DNA from: an uncultured Clostridia bacterium
GTDB lineage: Bacteria > Bacillota > Clostridia > Christensenellales > Pumilibacteraceae
Direction of reading: 5' to 3'
Assembly (NCBI GenBank): GCA_944363615.1
Contig: CALVUQ010000010.1
Coordinates: 1-53,003 of the forward strand
DNA: 53,003 bases
The notes under the pieces are model-generated. The model was not told where the DNA came from. It saw nothing but the letters and a program-made list of their open reading frames with translations, and searched no databases. Made by a program: the position numbers and the translations under genes. Shown here one piece after another: positions 44,459-52,871 of this stretch. Position 1 is the stretch's first letter. Each line of letters opens with the position of its first letter.

Positions 44459-45673
44459 TCAAAGCACTGTTTTTTTCCGCAGAATATCTCCTTTCGACAA
44501 TGGGACGGACGTAAAAAGGCGCAGTTTCTGCTTGACAAGCATTGCGTCGTAAACGGGCGAAAAAGATTCGTCCTCCATTTTTTCCACGGTAATAAGAGCG
44601 TTATGGCTTGCACCCGGGGAAAGAACTTCCAACTCGTCCCCCACCTTGAATCGGTTGCGCATTTCTATAACCGCTCCGCCTTCGAATCCGTAAAGAACTA
44701 TCGCCGCAAAGTCATAAGTCTGGCGGGGTTTCGACGTTTCGTAACACTCGTTGGACGCCGTGTCGCCGAGATAAAAGCCAGTGCAATACATTCTGTGCGA
44801 CGGTTTTTTCAGGTCATCGACTATTTCGGCAGGCGGATTGTAGGGCTTTCCGTGCGCATAATACCAGTCCAGCGCGCGACGGTAACTGTTGACCACCGAC
44901 GCTACGTAATAGCTGGTTTTTACCCGTCCTTCTATTTTAAAACTTGTGACGCCCGCATCGATGAGCTTGTCGAGATGCTCTATCATATTCATGTCTTTGC
45001 TGTTGAGAATATAGGTGCCGCGCTCGTCTTCCATTATGGGAAGCTCGTCGTCGCGATGCTTTTCCTTAAGAGTATATTCCCAACGGCAGCTTTGCGCGCA
45101 TTCGCCGTGATTGCCGTTTCTTCCCGTCAGAAAATTGGAAAGAAGGCACCGTCCCGAATAGGAAATACACATCGCGCCGTGTACGAACGCCTCGATTTCC
45201 ACGTCGGAAGGCAGATAATCGCGTATTTTCTTGATTTCGTCAAGACTTAACTCTCTTGCCGCGACAAGCCTTTTAAATCCGAAATTCACGTACTCGCGCG
45301 CGGCATACTTGTTGGTAAGATTAGCCTGCGTGCTTAAATGCAGCGGGACCGAAGGCGCGTATTTTTTCATAAGCGCGGCAATTCCCAAATCGCTTACAAT
45401 CGCCCCGTCAGGTTTGACTTCTTCAAGAAACCGCATAAAATCGGCTATTTCCGCAAAATCCTCTTCATGTGCAAATATATTGACGGTAACGTAGATTTTT
45501 TTGTTTTTCTCATGAACGTATTTAACCGCATGCGCAAGCTGCTTAAGATCGAAATTGTCGGCAAACGCGCGCAAACCGTATTTTTTATATGCAAGATATA
45601 CGGCGTCCGCACCGAAGTACAACGCCGTTTCCAGTCTTTCGAAATTACCTGCGGGGGCAAGCAGTTCTACCAT
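44459..45673 (-). CDS. trhP: U32-family protein, probable tRNA 5-hydroxyuridine synthase TrhP
   Basis: A 404-residue protein with the family pattern ELLAPAGNFERLETALYFGADAVYLA (about residues 3-28), IYVTVNIFAHEEDF, VSDLG and LHLSTQANLTN. The U32 signature is EAFVHGAMCISYSGRCLLSN (about 160-179), with the downstream Cys cluster NHGECAQSCRWEY. Although annotated historically as peptidases, these proteins are now known as RNA hydroxylases that use prephenate, and TrhP makes ho5U34 in tRNA. The gene 12 bases upstream encodes a TrmR-like methyltransferase that completes mo5U, matching the Bacillus yrrMNO cluster and supporting this role. Only one U32 gene is here, whereas Bacillus has two. The SD is AGAGGA. 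Confidence 0.85.
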   Translation of the reverse strand: MVELLAPAGNFERLETALYFGADAVYLAYKKYGLRAFADNFDLKQLAHAVKYVHEKNKKIYVTVNIFAHEEDFAEIADFMRFLEEVKPDGAIVSDLGIAALMKKYAPSVPLHLSTQANLTNKYAAREYVNFGFKRLVAARELSLDEIKKIRDYLPSDVEIEAFVHGAMCISYSGRCLLSNFLTGRNGNHGECAQSCRWEYTLKEKHRDDELPIMEDERGTYILNSKDMNMIEHLDKLIDAGVTSFKIEGRVKTSYYVASVVNSYRRALDWYYAHGKPYNPPAEIVDDLKKPSHRMYCTGFYLGDTASNECYETSKPRQTYDFAAIVLYGFEGGAVIEMRNRFKVGDELEVLSPGASHNALITVEKMEDESFSPVYDAMLVKQKLRLFTSVPLSKGDILRKKTVL

Positions 45674-45685
45674 TTTTAAGTCCTC

Positions 45686-46330
45686 TCACTCTTTTCTTAT
45701 GCTGAGGCTCATGCCGTCGCCTACGGGCAAAATGCTGGTGATAAGCCTTTCGTCGGAGCATATCGCCGTAAGAAACCTATCCAGTCCACGGACGATAGTC
45801 GTTTTGCTTTTCTGCGTTTCGGTCTTGCCGCTGACCATTCCGTTCCAAAGTACGTTGTCGCACAAAAGCGCGCCGCCTTTTTTAAGCATACGCATCAGGT
45901 GCGGAAGATACTCTATATATCTGGTCTTGGGTCCGTCCATGAAAATAAAATCGAAACTTCCTTCCATAAGCGGTATTATTTCGCTTGCGTCACCTATAAA
46001 GACGTTAACACGGTCACCTAGCCCCGCGCGCGAAAAATATTTTTTTGCGGTCGAAGCAAGTTCCTCGTCGATTTCCACGGTGAAAAGTCTTTGGCCGCCG
46101 TTTCGAAGTATGAGCTGAGAGCTGTACCCCACCGCAGTGCCGATTTCCAGCGTTTTTGCGGGCTTAATAAGCGTCACAAGCTGGACGAGGAAGGCTTTTG
46201 ACTCCGGCAGCAGCACCGGAATATGATTTTTGTCCGCGTAATCCAGCATTTCGCACAAAAGCGGATCGGTTTCCGGCTTAAGATGCGCGCGAATATATTC
46301 GGAATCGCGGCCCGGAGTTTTGAAAGGCAT
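45686..46330 (-). CDS. trmR: O-methyltransferase, probable tRNA 5-hydroxyuridine methyltransferase TrmR
   Basis: A 214-residue SAM-dependent O-methyltransferase of the catechol-OMT-like group. Motif I is TLEIGTAVGYSSQ (about 63-75), motif II is FTVEIDEE and the metal-binding Asp is in FIFMDGPKTRYIEYLP (about 132) and DNVLWNGMV (about 160). It is placed directly after rnj (1-base gap) and before the TrhP gene. In Bacillus the same neighbour pair makes 5-methoxyuridine at tRNA position 34. The specific name rests on that context as well as the fold. Confidence 0.85.
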   Translation of the reverse strand: MPFKTPGRDSEYIRAHLKPETDPLLCEMLDYADKNHIPVLLPESKAFLVQLVTLIKPAKTLEIGTAVGYSSQLILRNGGQRLFTVEIDEELASTAKKYFSRAGLGDRVNVFIGDASEIIPLMEGSFDFIFMDGPKTRYIEYLPHLMRMLKKGGALLCDNVLWNGMVSGKTETQKSKTTIVRGLDRFLTAICSDERLITSILPVGDGMSLSIRKE

Positions 46331-46331
46331 T

Positions 46332-48005
46332 TCAGTTTTCCATTATGACGGGAATAATCATGGGATTGCGGCGCGTACGCTTGAAAAACAGGTTTTTAAG
46401 ATCCTTTCTTATTGCGTTTTTGACCGCAGTCCAATCCCCCACGCTTTTAAGATCCATGGCTTCAAGGGTATGGCGCGTGACTTCTTTAGCCTCGGCAAGC
46501 AGCTTTTCGGACTCGTCCTTGTTGTACATGAATCCGCGCGAAGTAATGTCTACGCCGTAAACCTCGCCGCTTAAGGAGTTTATACCGACAACCGCGACCA
46601 ACATACCCTCTTCCGACAAGTGCTTGCGATCCCTTAATACCACGCTGCCCACGTCGCCCACGCCCAGTCCGTCTACAAGCAGACAGCCCGAAGGAACGTT
46701 ATCCCCTATCCTGATGGAGTTTTTGGTAACGACGGCAACGTTTCCTATATCTGTAATTACGATGTTTGTGGGAAGCATGCCCATTTTCATTGCAAGTTCG
46801 GCATGTTTCTGAAGATGACGCCTTTCACCGTGTACGGGTATGAAAAATTTAGGCTTGATGAGAGAGTGAATAAGTTTGATTTCATCCTGGCAGGCGTGTC
46901 CCGAAGCGTGCACCTCGGCAAGGCTTTGGTATATTACCTTTGCCCCGTGACGGTAAAGATTGTTGATGACGTTGTAAACCATGCGTTCGTTGCCGGGAAT
47001 GGGCGAAGCGGAAATGATAACGGTGTCGTTGTAACCTATCGTAATTTTATTGAACTCGTCGGAGGCGATGCGCGTCAGAGCGCTCATGGGCTCTCCCTGG
47101 CTGCCCGTGGTGATGATGCAAAGGTTTTTGTCTTCAACCTTGTTGATCTGTTCAATATCGATAATATTGTTTTTATCCAGCTTAAGCTCGCCAATCTTGG
47201 TGGCGACTTCCACTATGTTAATCATGCTTCTGCCGCCGAAAGCGACTTTACGCTTGTATTTTTTTGCTATGTCCACAATCTGCTGCAATCTGTGCACGTT
47301 GGACGCAAAAGTAGCCACGAACATGCGGCGTTCGGCATTTTCGGCAAAAATATGGTTAAGCGAGGCACCTACAGTCGACTCGCTCATCGAAGAGCCGGGC
47401 CTTTCGATGTTGGTGCTTTCGGCAAGCATAAGCAATACGCCCTTGCTGCCGATTTCGGATATTCGCCTTAAATCTATAAGATTTCCGTCAATAGGGGTAA
47501 AATCCACCTTGAAGTCGCCCGTATGGAAAATCACGCCTACGGGAGTTGTTATGCAAAGCGCGCAACTGCCCGCGATGGAATGACTTACTTTTACGAATTC
47601 CACACGGAAATTCTCCCCGAGCGTAACGACGCTTTTGGATTTTATTACGTTAAGATTCCCCTCCACTTTCTGCTCGCGCAGTTTCGCGTCTACAAGCGCC
47701 AGGGTAAGTTTCGTCCCGTAGACGGGGACGTTAAGATCCTTAAGAATGTACGGCAACGCGCCTATATGGTCCTCATGACCGTGAGTAAGCACTATGCCCT
47801 TAACCTTGTTTTTGTTGGCAAGAAGATAAGTAATGTCGGGTATAACAAGGTCCACGCCCGGCATATCCACGTCCGGGAATGTGGAACCGCTGTCTATTAC
47901 GATAATTTCGTCCTCATACTCCAAGGCGGTCATGTTTTTTCCTATTTCGCCTACGCCGCCCAAAAATACCACTTTGAGAGCGGACTCGTCAATACTGTGT
48001 CGCAA
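46332..48005 (-). CDS. rnj: Ribonuclease J
   Basis: A metallo-beta-lactamase/beta-CASP RNase with 5'-exo- and endonuclease activity in mRNA decay and rRNA maturation. The 557-residue length matches RNase J1/J2. Motifs: FLGGVGEIGKNM (about 13-24), IDSGSTFPD, the zinc motif LTHGHEDHIGALP (about 75-87), HTGDFKVD, and the beta-CASP TTGSQGEPMSALTR and ASPIPGNE, with HASGHACQDEI and PVHGERRHL. I choose a TTG start at 48005 because GGAGG lies 5 bases upstream; a longer frame to 48044 covers untranslated leader. It heads rnj-trmR-trhP, with a promoter at 48147-48175 and a roughly 135-base structured leader. Confidence 0.95.
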   Translation of the reverse strand: MRHSIDESALKVVFLGGVGEIGKNMTALEYEDEIIVIDSGSTFPDVDMPGVDLVIPDITYLLANKNKVKGIVLTHGHEDHIGALPYILKDLNVPVYGTKLTLALVDAKLREQKVEGNLNVIKSKSVVTLGENFRVEFVKVSHSIAGSCALCITTPVGVIFHTGDFKVDFTPIDGNLIDLRRISEIGSKGVLLMLAESTNIERPGSSMSESTVGASLNHIFAENAERRMFVATFASNVHRLQQIVDIAKKYKRKVAFGGRSMINIVEVATKIGELKLDKNNIIDIEQINKVEDKNLCIITTGSQGEPMSALTRIASDEFNKITIGYNDTVIISASPIPGNERMVYNVINNLYRHGAKVIYQSLAEVHASGHACQDEIKLIHSLIKPKFFIPVHGERRHLQKHAELAMKMGMLPTNIVITDIGNVAVVTKNSIRIGDNVPSGCLLVDGLGVGDVGSVVLRDRKHLSEEGMLVAVVGINSLSGEVYGVDITSRGFMYNKDESEKLLAEAKEVTRHTLEAMDLKSVGDWTAVKNAIRKDLKNLFFKRTRRNPMIIPVIMEN

Positions 48006-48050
48006 AACAACCTCCGAATAATAAATATTTCGAAACAATATCATACCATT

Positions 48051-48108
48051 AAGGCGGAAGCAAACATTCCGCGCGAAAAAACACGCAAGAATTGCGCTGC
48101 TCTGCCTT
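48051..48108 (-). other. Long-range stem in the rnj leader RNA
   Basis: AAGGCGGA (48051-48058) can pair with TCTGCCTT (48101-48108), enclosing about 42 bases that contain further short GC-rich complementary segments. It lies between the promoter and the SD of rnj. Autoregulatory leaders are known for some RNases; here the role is only a suggestion. Confidence 0.4.
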
Positions 48109-48146
48109 AGTAAGACGATATTGTATTCATTTCAGTTTCCGTATTT

Positions 48147-48175
48147 ATTATACAGGATTTGTAAGAAAAAAACAA
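48147..48175 (-). promoter_or_regulatory. Sigma-A promoter of rnj-trmR-trhP
   Basis: On the minus strand TTGTTT (48175-48170), 17 bases and a perfect TATAAT (48152-48147), about 140 bases before the rnj start codon. Confidence 0.7.
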
Positions 48176-48179
48176 TCGT

Positions 48180-49172
48180 TTAAATGCCTGTTTGCAATAA
48201 ATTATCGTAATAAAAGGGGTTAAATTCGGTTTTATTCATAGGACAAGCGATATTTTCGACAAAGTTCGGGCCGATTACGGCGTAACTGTGTTTTCCCGTC
48301 ACCAGAGTATCGTCCATAACCACGCAATCCGAAATAAGCGCGCAGCTTGCAATTCGCGCGCCTTTTCCCACAATGCAATCGCGAAAGCCGCCGACGGTAA
48401 CCGCACCCGTGCTTACAAGACTCCCGCCGAACGTCGCCGACGCAACGGACTCCTTTTCGTAGGAAGGCACTTCGGGGAAAAATCCGCCGTCTTTCAAGTA
48501 AAAATTGGCATTGAAATATCCTTCCGCATCTTCAATCGCGCAATAGCTGCCGTTGTGCACAAAGGCTTTCAGCGTGCGATTAAGGACGCATTCGGACAAA
48601 AATTCACGCATGGATTCATACGTTAAACCCTTCTTAAAACGATTTAACGTGCTTTTGTTTATCACATATACGCCTGCGTCAGAAAAAGTTTTAGCCGAAT
48701 ACACGCCGAACCGATGTGAAAAAGCATAAACAAAATTGTTTTCGTCCAACAGAACCGCCTCTTTAAACTCTTCGGCTTTCTGCGGGACTACGGCCATGGT
48801 TACTTTTGCGCCCGAGTCCGCATGAGTATAAATCATGCCTTGCAAATTGATGTCGTTTACCGAGTCGCAATTTATTGCCACGACAATGTCTTCCTTCCCT
48901 CGGTTTGCCGCTTGTATAGCTTCTGACGCCCCGCCGTAAGCCGCGTCGTCGTAAAAACGGCAGTTCAGTCCTTTATAAGCAGATACATAACTAAACGCCT
49001 TTTCGTTTTTAACCGCCGAAACGAAAGCAATGTCGTTAAGCCCGTAATGCTTCAGCTGCGCAAAAGTGTAATCCAGTAAAGGCAAGTTTGCGATTTTAAG
49101 CATGGATTTTGGGCACCCGTCCGTAAGCGGTCTTATTTTACGCCCGAAATCCGCAAGAATAATTGCATTCAC
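48180..49172 (-). CDS. NDP-sugar nucleotidyltransferase-like protein with altered signature
   Basis: A 330-residue protein of the sugar-nucleotidyltransferase fold (GlgC/RmlA/ManC-like). It has an N-terminal Rossmann-like domain (about 1-225) and a C-terminal left-handed beta-helix-like stretch of hexapeptide repeats (about 245-300). It begins NAIILADFGRKIRPLTDGCPKSMLKI. The PKxMLxIxNxPLLDY part is normal, but the GGxGTRLRPLT nucleotide loop is altered and one residue short (ADFGRKIRPLT). The usual GD metal site reads INCDS. It could have a changed substrate or be a regulatory non-catalytic homologue (as GlgD is for GlgC). The start is GTG at 49172, with GGAGG 8 bases upstream. It follows pgk after a terminator. 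Confidence 0.75.
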   Translation of the reverse strand: MNAIILADFGRKIRPLTDGCPKSMLKIANLPLLDYTFAQLKHYGLNDIAFVSAVKNEKAFSYVSAYKGLNCRFYDDAAYGGASEAIQAANRGKEDIVVAINCDSVNDINLQGMIYTHADSGAKVTMAVVPQKAEEFKEAVLLDENNFVYAFSHRFGVYSAKTFSDAGVYVINKSTLNRFKKGLTYESMREFLSECVLNRTLKAFVHNGSYCAIEDAEGYFNANFYLKDGGFFPEVPSYEKESVASATFGGSLVSTGAVTVGGFRDCIVGKGARIASCALISDCVVMDDTLVTGKHSYAVIGPNFVENIACPMNKTEFNPFYYDNLLQTGI

Positions 49173-49233
49173 AGTTATGCCCTCCTTAATTCGTTTTTTT
49201 GTTAGTATCGGCCGAAAAAGAGAATTTATTCCG

Positions 49234-49271
49234 AAAAAAAAGGACCCGCGGCGGATAGCCGAAGGTCCTTC
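49234..49271 (-). terminator. Intrinsic terminator of pgk
   Basis: On the minus strand AAGGACC and GGTCCTT form a 7-bp outer stem with an inner CGGC/GCCG pairing, followed by eight T residues, about 25 bases after the pgk stop. Confidence 0.88.
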
Positions 49272-49295
49272 TGTAAATACAATTTTTAAATATGA

Positions 49296-50603
49296 TCAGT
49301 CTTTGTCGTTAAGGCAGGCAATGCCGGGAAGAACTTTTCCCTCGAGATATTCGAGCGACGCTCCTCCGCCGGTGGAAATATGGGTGACTTTATCCGCAAA
49401 TCCCAACTGAGTAACCGCCGCAGCGGAATCGCCGCCGCCGATTATCGTGATAGCATCCTTATTGTCTGCAAGCGCCTGAGCGATAGCCTTGGTGCCCACT
49501 GCGAATTTCTCCATTTCGAAAACGCCCATAGGTCCGTTCCAGACGACGGTTTTGGCCTTTTTGATTTCTTCGGAATAAAGCGCAATCGTTTTGGGACCGA
49601 TGTCAAGGCCTTCCCAGCCGTCGGGAATATCACCCTCGACGACCTGAGTGTTGGCGTCGTTTGAGAAAGCGTCCGCAATTACGTTGTCTACGGGCAAAAG
49701 CAGTTTAATGCCCTTGTCCTTAGCTTTTGCCATAAGCTCCTTTGCAAGCTCCACTTTATCTTCTTCCAAAAGCGAATTGCCCACTTTGAAGCCGAGGGCC
49801 TTACGGAAAGTATAAGCCATGCCGCCGCCGATGATCAGGCAATCGCATTTATCGATAAGGCTTTTGATAACCTCTATCTTATCGCTTACTTTTGCGCCGC
49901 CCAGGATGGCAACGAAAGGACGAACGGGATTTTCCACCGCTCCGCCGAGGAACTTAAGCTCCTTTTCGATAAGAAAACCGCTGACGGCAACGGGCGCAAA
50001 TCCGTACTGCACTATTCCCGCAGTGGTTGCGTGCGCGCGATGAGCCGTACCGAAAGCGTCGTTTACGTACACGTCGCAGAAATCGGAAAGCTTTTTGCAG
50101 AATTCTTCGCTGTTCTTTTCCTCGCCTGCGTCGAAACGAGTGTTTTCCAGCAGCACGCATTCGCCGTCCTTAAGCGCGGCTACCTTTTTATGAGCGTCCT
50201 CCCCCACGATATCCGTAGCAAACGCGACTTTTCCGCCCAAAAGCTCGTTAAGGCGATCGGCAACGGGTTTAAGCGTAAACTTCTTGGGATCGTTTTTCTT
50301 TGCCTTTTCGATATAAGCGGCCTTAGCGGCAGCCTGCTCTTCCTGCGGCAGAGCCTCTACAGCCTTCTTTTCTTTTTTGGTAAGACCGAATCCTTCGGTA
50401 AAGATGTTGTGAGGTTTGCCCATGTGGGAGCAAAGTATAACTTTTGCGCCGTGCTCCATGAGATATTTGATGGTAGGAAGCGCACCCATAATTCTGTTTT
50501 CATCGGTGATGTGCCCGTTTTCGTCCAAAGGAACGTTGAAATCGCAACGGACAAGCACCTTTTTACCCTTGACGTCTACGTCTCTTACGGTTTTCTTGTT
50601 CAT
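49296..50603 (-). CDS. pgk: Phosphoglycerate kinase with an internal insertion
   Basis: Glycolytic enzyme making ATP from 1,3-bisphosphoglycerate. The ATG at 50603 ([25 protein letters not shown] minus ends) has AAGGAG 6 bases upstream; an upstream extension to 50663 would include the promoter. The signature RCDFNVPLD, the CSHMGKP loop, the hinge [13 protein letters not shown] and the C-terminal IGGGDSAAA are intact. It is 435 residues, against about 395 in most bacteria. The excess is one Lys/Ala/Glu-rich insertion (about residues 68-112) between SHMGKP and LKPVADRL. It is monocistronic, with a promoter at 50635-50663 and terminator 49234-49271. Confidence 0.96.
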   Translation of the reverse strand: MNKKTVRDVDVKGKKVLVRCDFNVPLDENGHITDENRIMGALPTIKYLMEHGAKVILCSHMGKPHNIFTEGFGLTKKEKKAVEALPQEEQAAAKAAYIEKAKKNDPKKFTLKPVADRLNELLGGKVAFATDIVGEDAHKKVAALKDGECVLLENTRFDAGEEKNSEEFCKKLSDFCDVYVNDAFGTAHRAHATTAGIVQYGFAPVAVSGFLIEKELKFLGGAVENPVRPFVAILGGAKVSDKIEVIKSLIDKCDCLIIGGGMAYTFRKALGFKVGNSLLEEDKVELAKELMAKAKDKGIKLLLPVDNVIADAFSNDANTQVVEGDIPDGWEGLDIGPKTIALYSEEIKKAKTVVWNGPMGVFEMEKFAVGTKAIAQALADNKDAITIIGGGDSAAAVTQLGFADKVTHISTGGGASLEYLEGKVLPGIACLNDKD

Positions 50604-50634
50604 GACCTTCTCCTTATAATTAACTTTCCTGTAT

Positions 50635-50663
50635 ATTGTAACTTTTCGGGGCGAATTAGTCAA
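50635..50663 (-). promoter_or_regulatory. Sigma-A promoter of pgk
   Basis: On the minus strand TTGACT (50663-50658), 17 bases and TACAAT (50640-50635), the same hexamers as the pcrA promoter. The predicted leader is about 25 bases and includes the AAGGAG SD. Confidence 0.85.
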
Positions 50664-50725
50664 GTTTTTTTAACCTTAAGCGCAACCTATACAAGAAAAA
50701 CTTTTAAAATCCGACTTAAAAACAC

Positions 50726-50754
50726 TTGCAAATATGCCGCAAATATAGTATTAT
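50726..50754 (+). promoter_or_regulatory. Sigma-A promoter of tRNA-Glu
   Basis: TTGCAA (50726-50731), 17 bases and TATTAT (50749-50754) on the plus strand, about 28 bases before the mature tRNA. Confidence 0.8.
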
Positions 50755-50782
50755 AATAAAGCTTGCGATACCGAAAGCATGC

Positions 50783-50857
50783 GCCACTATAGTCTAGCGG
50801 TTAGGACGTTGGCCTCTCACGCCGAAAACAGGGGTTCGATTCCCCTTAGTGGTACCA
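50783..50857 (+). tRNA. tRNA-Glu (anticodon CTC)
   Basis: A 75-base cloverleaf including an encoded CCA. Acceptor GCCACTA pairs with TAGTGGT, whose first pair would be G1-U72. The D arm is GTC/GAC, the anticodon stem is TTGGC/GCCGA with loop CTCTCAC, giving anticodon CTC for GAG codons, the variable loop has 4 bases and the T arm is AGGGG TTCGATT CCCCT. It closely resembles other bacterial tRNA-Glu in the D and T arms. It is a single-gene unit between a promoter and terminator. Confidence 0.95.
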
Positions 50858-50863
50858 GAATTA

Positions 50864-50898
50864 AACCGATTGAGTTTGATAATTCAGTCGGTTTTTTT
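50864..50898 (+). terminator. Intrinsic terminator of tRNA-Glu
   Basis: AACCGATTGA and TCAGTCGGTT pair over 10 positions (one G-U) around a 10-base loop, followed by a run of T residues, 7 bases after the CCA end. Confidence 0.9.
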
Positions 50899-51048
50899 GT
50901 TTAATAAGGAAAGAACGGACGACATTAAACAACTTTTTGTTTTTGAATTTGTTCGAAATAAATACTGTTAAATTGCGCAGATAAATGCTTATAAAATAAA
51001 AGTGGTTTTGAGAAAATCAATTCAAGGAAACTGCATGGCACGTAAAGC

Positions 51049-51087
51049 AAAAGCACAGCGGAAAACAGAACGTTCGCTGTGCTTTTT
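51049..51087. terminator. Terminator of the SASA-esterase gene, symmetric hairpin
   Basis: AAAAGCACAGCG and CGCTGTGCTTTT form a perfect 12-bp stem around a 14-base loop. The T-run on either strand makes it usable in both directions. It lies about 65 bases after the minus-strand esterase stop. Confidence 0.8.
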
Positions 51088-51152
51088 AGTAATTTTTACG
51101 ATTTGTGCAAGCTTAAAGGCAGTATGTCTTAAGAACAAAGCGTCAAATAAGC

Positions 51153-52748
51153 TCAGAATTTTTTAAGCACGAAAGCCGCCATGACAAGCGCTGCAGCAAT
51201 AGACAATACTTTTGCGGCGTCGGCACCTTTTCCGCAACCGCTTTCCTCAACGGGAGCCGCATTATCCTGCGCCGTTTCTCCGTCGCGGTAAAATTCGATT
51301 TTAACTTCTCCGCTTTCGGTTACGCCGCCTTCAAGAATATACCTTCCGTTTACGCCCTCCGAAAGTGCGGTTCCGTTGAAAGTCACGGAACCTATATAAT
51401 ATCCGTCCTTAGGCTTAGGCACGACAATAAGGTCTTCCCCCTCGTAAAGTTTGAATGCGGTTGACTTTCTGCGGTCGTAATCGCCCCGTTCTTTGTCGTA
51501 GGAATACGTAATGTTGTAAAAAGTACGTTCACGCACGTCCAAAGTCAGCTCATAATTTCCGGACGCGGAAGCAATGGTATATATGTTGTTTGTGATTTGG
51601 GACGTAATATCCTGACCGTTCAATTTAACGTTTTCGTAAAAATAATCCGATAAGGGAGAAAAGGTAATGTTAACCTGATCGCCGTAATCGAACATGAGTT
51701 TATCGACGGAAACCTTAACTTTCGATTCCTGGGGCAAAGAAATATAATTCTTGTCCGCGTACTCAAGCGCCTTTTCGGCAAAACGCTCGCCTAAAGTCTT
51801 CATCTGGGTACCGTTCCAATGCGATTTATCTGACCCGATAATCGCTCCGCCGGGACCGTTAATGGGCAAGTCGGAAGTGTCGACGGTAACTACTTTCACG
51901 GGGTCGCCGCATGCCGCGACTTCCCTTTGCATGTCGATAAACATCTGATTGCCGGCCTGCTGGTCGTAACTTGAGAAAGTAGTGGAAATTTCACCCATTA
52001 TAAACAGCAGTCCGCTTTGATCGGTATTTGTGATTTTACCGATGTCCTCACGCATATCGCGGATGAATATCTTGATCAGTTTTTCGTATTCGGCAACGGC
52101 TCCCCTGTCCGATTCGCCCTGCATCCAGCAAAAAGCCTTTACCACGGGCGTATATCCCTTGGAAACCAGTAGATTGTACGCGGCTTTGAAATTTTCTATA
52201 AATCTGTAATAAAGATAACCCGTATGACTTACTCCGTCATGCTCGGGCGAATCCCACAAAGATCGCGGATACCAGTTGCCGAAACGTGAAGGAAGGTTCC
52301 CCGTGGTCACGTCCAAAAGATTGGTTCCGCCCTCCGCGCTTTTGAATATGCAGGCGGGATTGGTGACGGAATACTGCTCTCTCAACCTCAAAGCCATACC
52401 GTATTCGGGTCCCATGTACAACGTATTTATTCCAAGGCCTGTTGTAACGCTGTTGGCGCAAAACATTCCCGATTGTCCGATGTTTTCTTCTCTTTCGCCT
52501 ATGTAAAGCACTTCGTTTACCGCGACTCCGTTAGGAATGTTAAGCGAATTCCCGGACGCGTTGCTTTGCCCTCCTATGAGATACATGTCAATGGTCTGGC
52601 CCTGCACATTTGCTTCTTTAAACAAATCCGAGCCCGAAATCGACTCCGCAAGAGCGTTAGCGCCGGAATAAGACGGCACGGAATAATAAATGCACGCGGA
52701 CAGCAACAAAACGGCCGCAAACACGGCGAACAGCCTTCTTCTTTTCAT
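51153..52748 (-). CDS. Secreted SASA-type carbohydrate O-acetylesterase with C-terminal membrane tail
   Basis: A 531-residue extracellular protein. The ATG at 52748 follows GGAGG by 9 bases and opens with a signal peptide (KRRRLFAVFAAVLLLSACI). The catalytic domain (about 50-345) is of the sialate O-acetylesterase/SGNH type: LIGGQSNASG carries the nucleophile Ser, WMQGESDRG is the conserved mid motif and DKSHWNG carries the catalytic Asp-His. Two beta-rich modules follow (about 355-500), the second resembling bacterial repeat (FYNITYSYD) domains. The C-terminus has SGCGKGADAAK, a hydrophobic helix and LKKF, a probable membrane anchor without LPXTG. It probably removes acetyl groups from host or plant glycans at the cell surface. 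Confidence 0.85.
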   Translation of the reverse strand: MKRRRLFAVFAAVLLLSACIYYSVPSYSGANALAESISGSDLFKEANVQGQTIDMYLIGGQSNASGNSLNIPNGVAVNEVLYIGEREENIGQSGMFCANSVTTGLGINTLYMGPEYGMALRLREQYSVTNPACIFKSAEGGTNLLDVTTGNLPSRFGNWYPRSLWDSPEHDGVSHTGYLYYRFIENFKAAYNLLVSKGYTPVVKAFCWMQGESDRGAVAEYEKLIKIFIRDMREDIGKITNTDQSGLLFIMGEISTTFSSYDQQAGNQMFIDMQREVAACGDPVKVVTVDTSDLPINGPGGAIIGSDKSHWNGTQMKTLGERFAEKALEYADKNYISLPQESKVKVSVDKLMFDYGDQVNITFSPLSDYFYENVKLNGQDITSQITNNIYTIASASGNYELTLDVRERTFYNITYSYDKERGDYDRRKSTAFKLYEGEDLIVVPKPKDGYYIGSVTFNGTALSEGVNGRYILEGGVTESGEVKIEFYRDGETAQDNAAPVEESGCGKGADAAKVLSIAAALVMAAFVLKKF

Positions 52749-52842
52749 CCTCATCATCCTCCGATTTATATCTGATTGTTTCATGGCGCAACGGCACAAA
52801 CACAAATCCGTTTTTCACGCGCATGAAAAAATAATATCTGTT

Positions 52843-52871
52843 ATTATAACACATTTGCTTATATAAAGCAA
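52843..52871 (-). promoter_or_regulatory. Sigma-A promoter of the SASA-esterase gene
   Basis: On the minus strand TTGCTT (52871-52866), 17 bases and a perfect TATAAT (52848-52843). The leader is about 88 bases. Beyond it, 52872-53003 is non-coding sequence in which I see no feature I can support. Confidence 0.75.

Noticed and set aside
51035..51166. A 43-codon plus-strand frame with an AAGGA-type SD and a short hydrophobic stretch
   Set aside because: It contains the perfect 12-bp terminator hairpin and runs into the end of the convergent esterase gene. More likely it is chance coding around a terminator.
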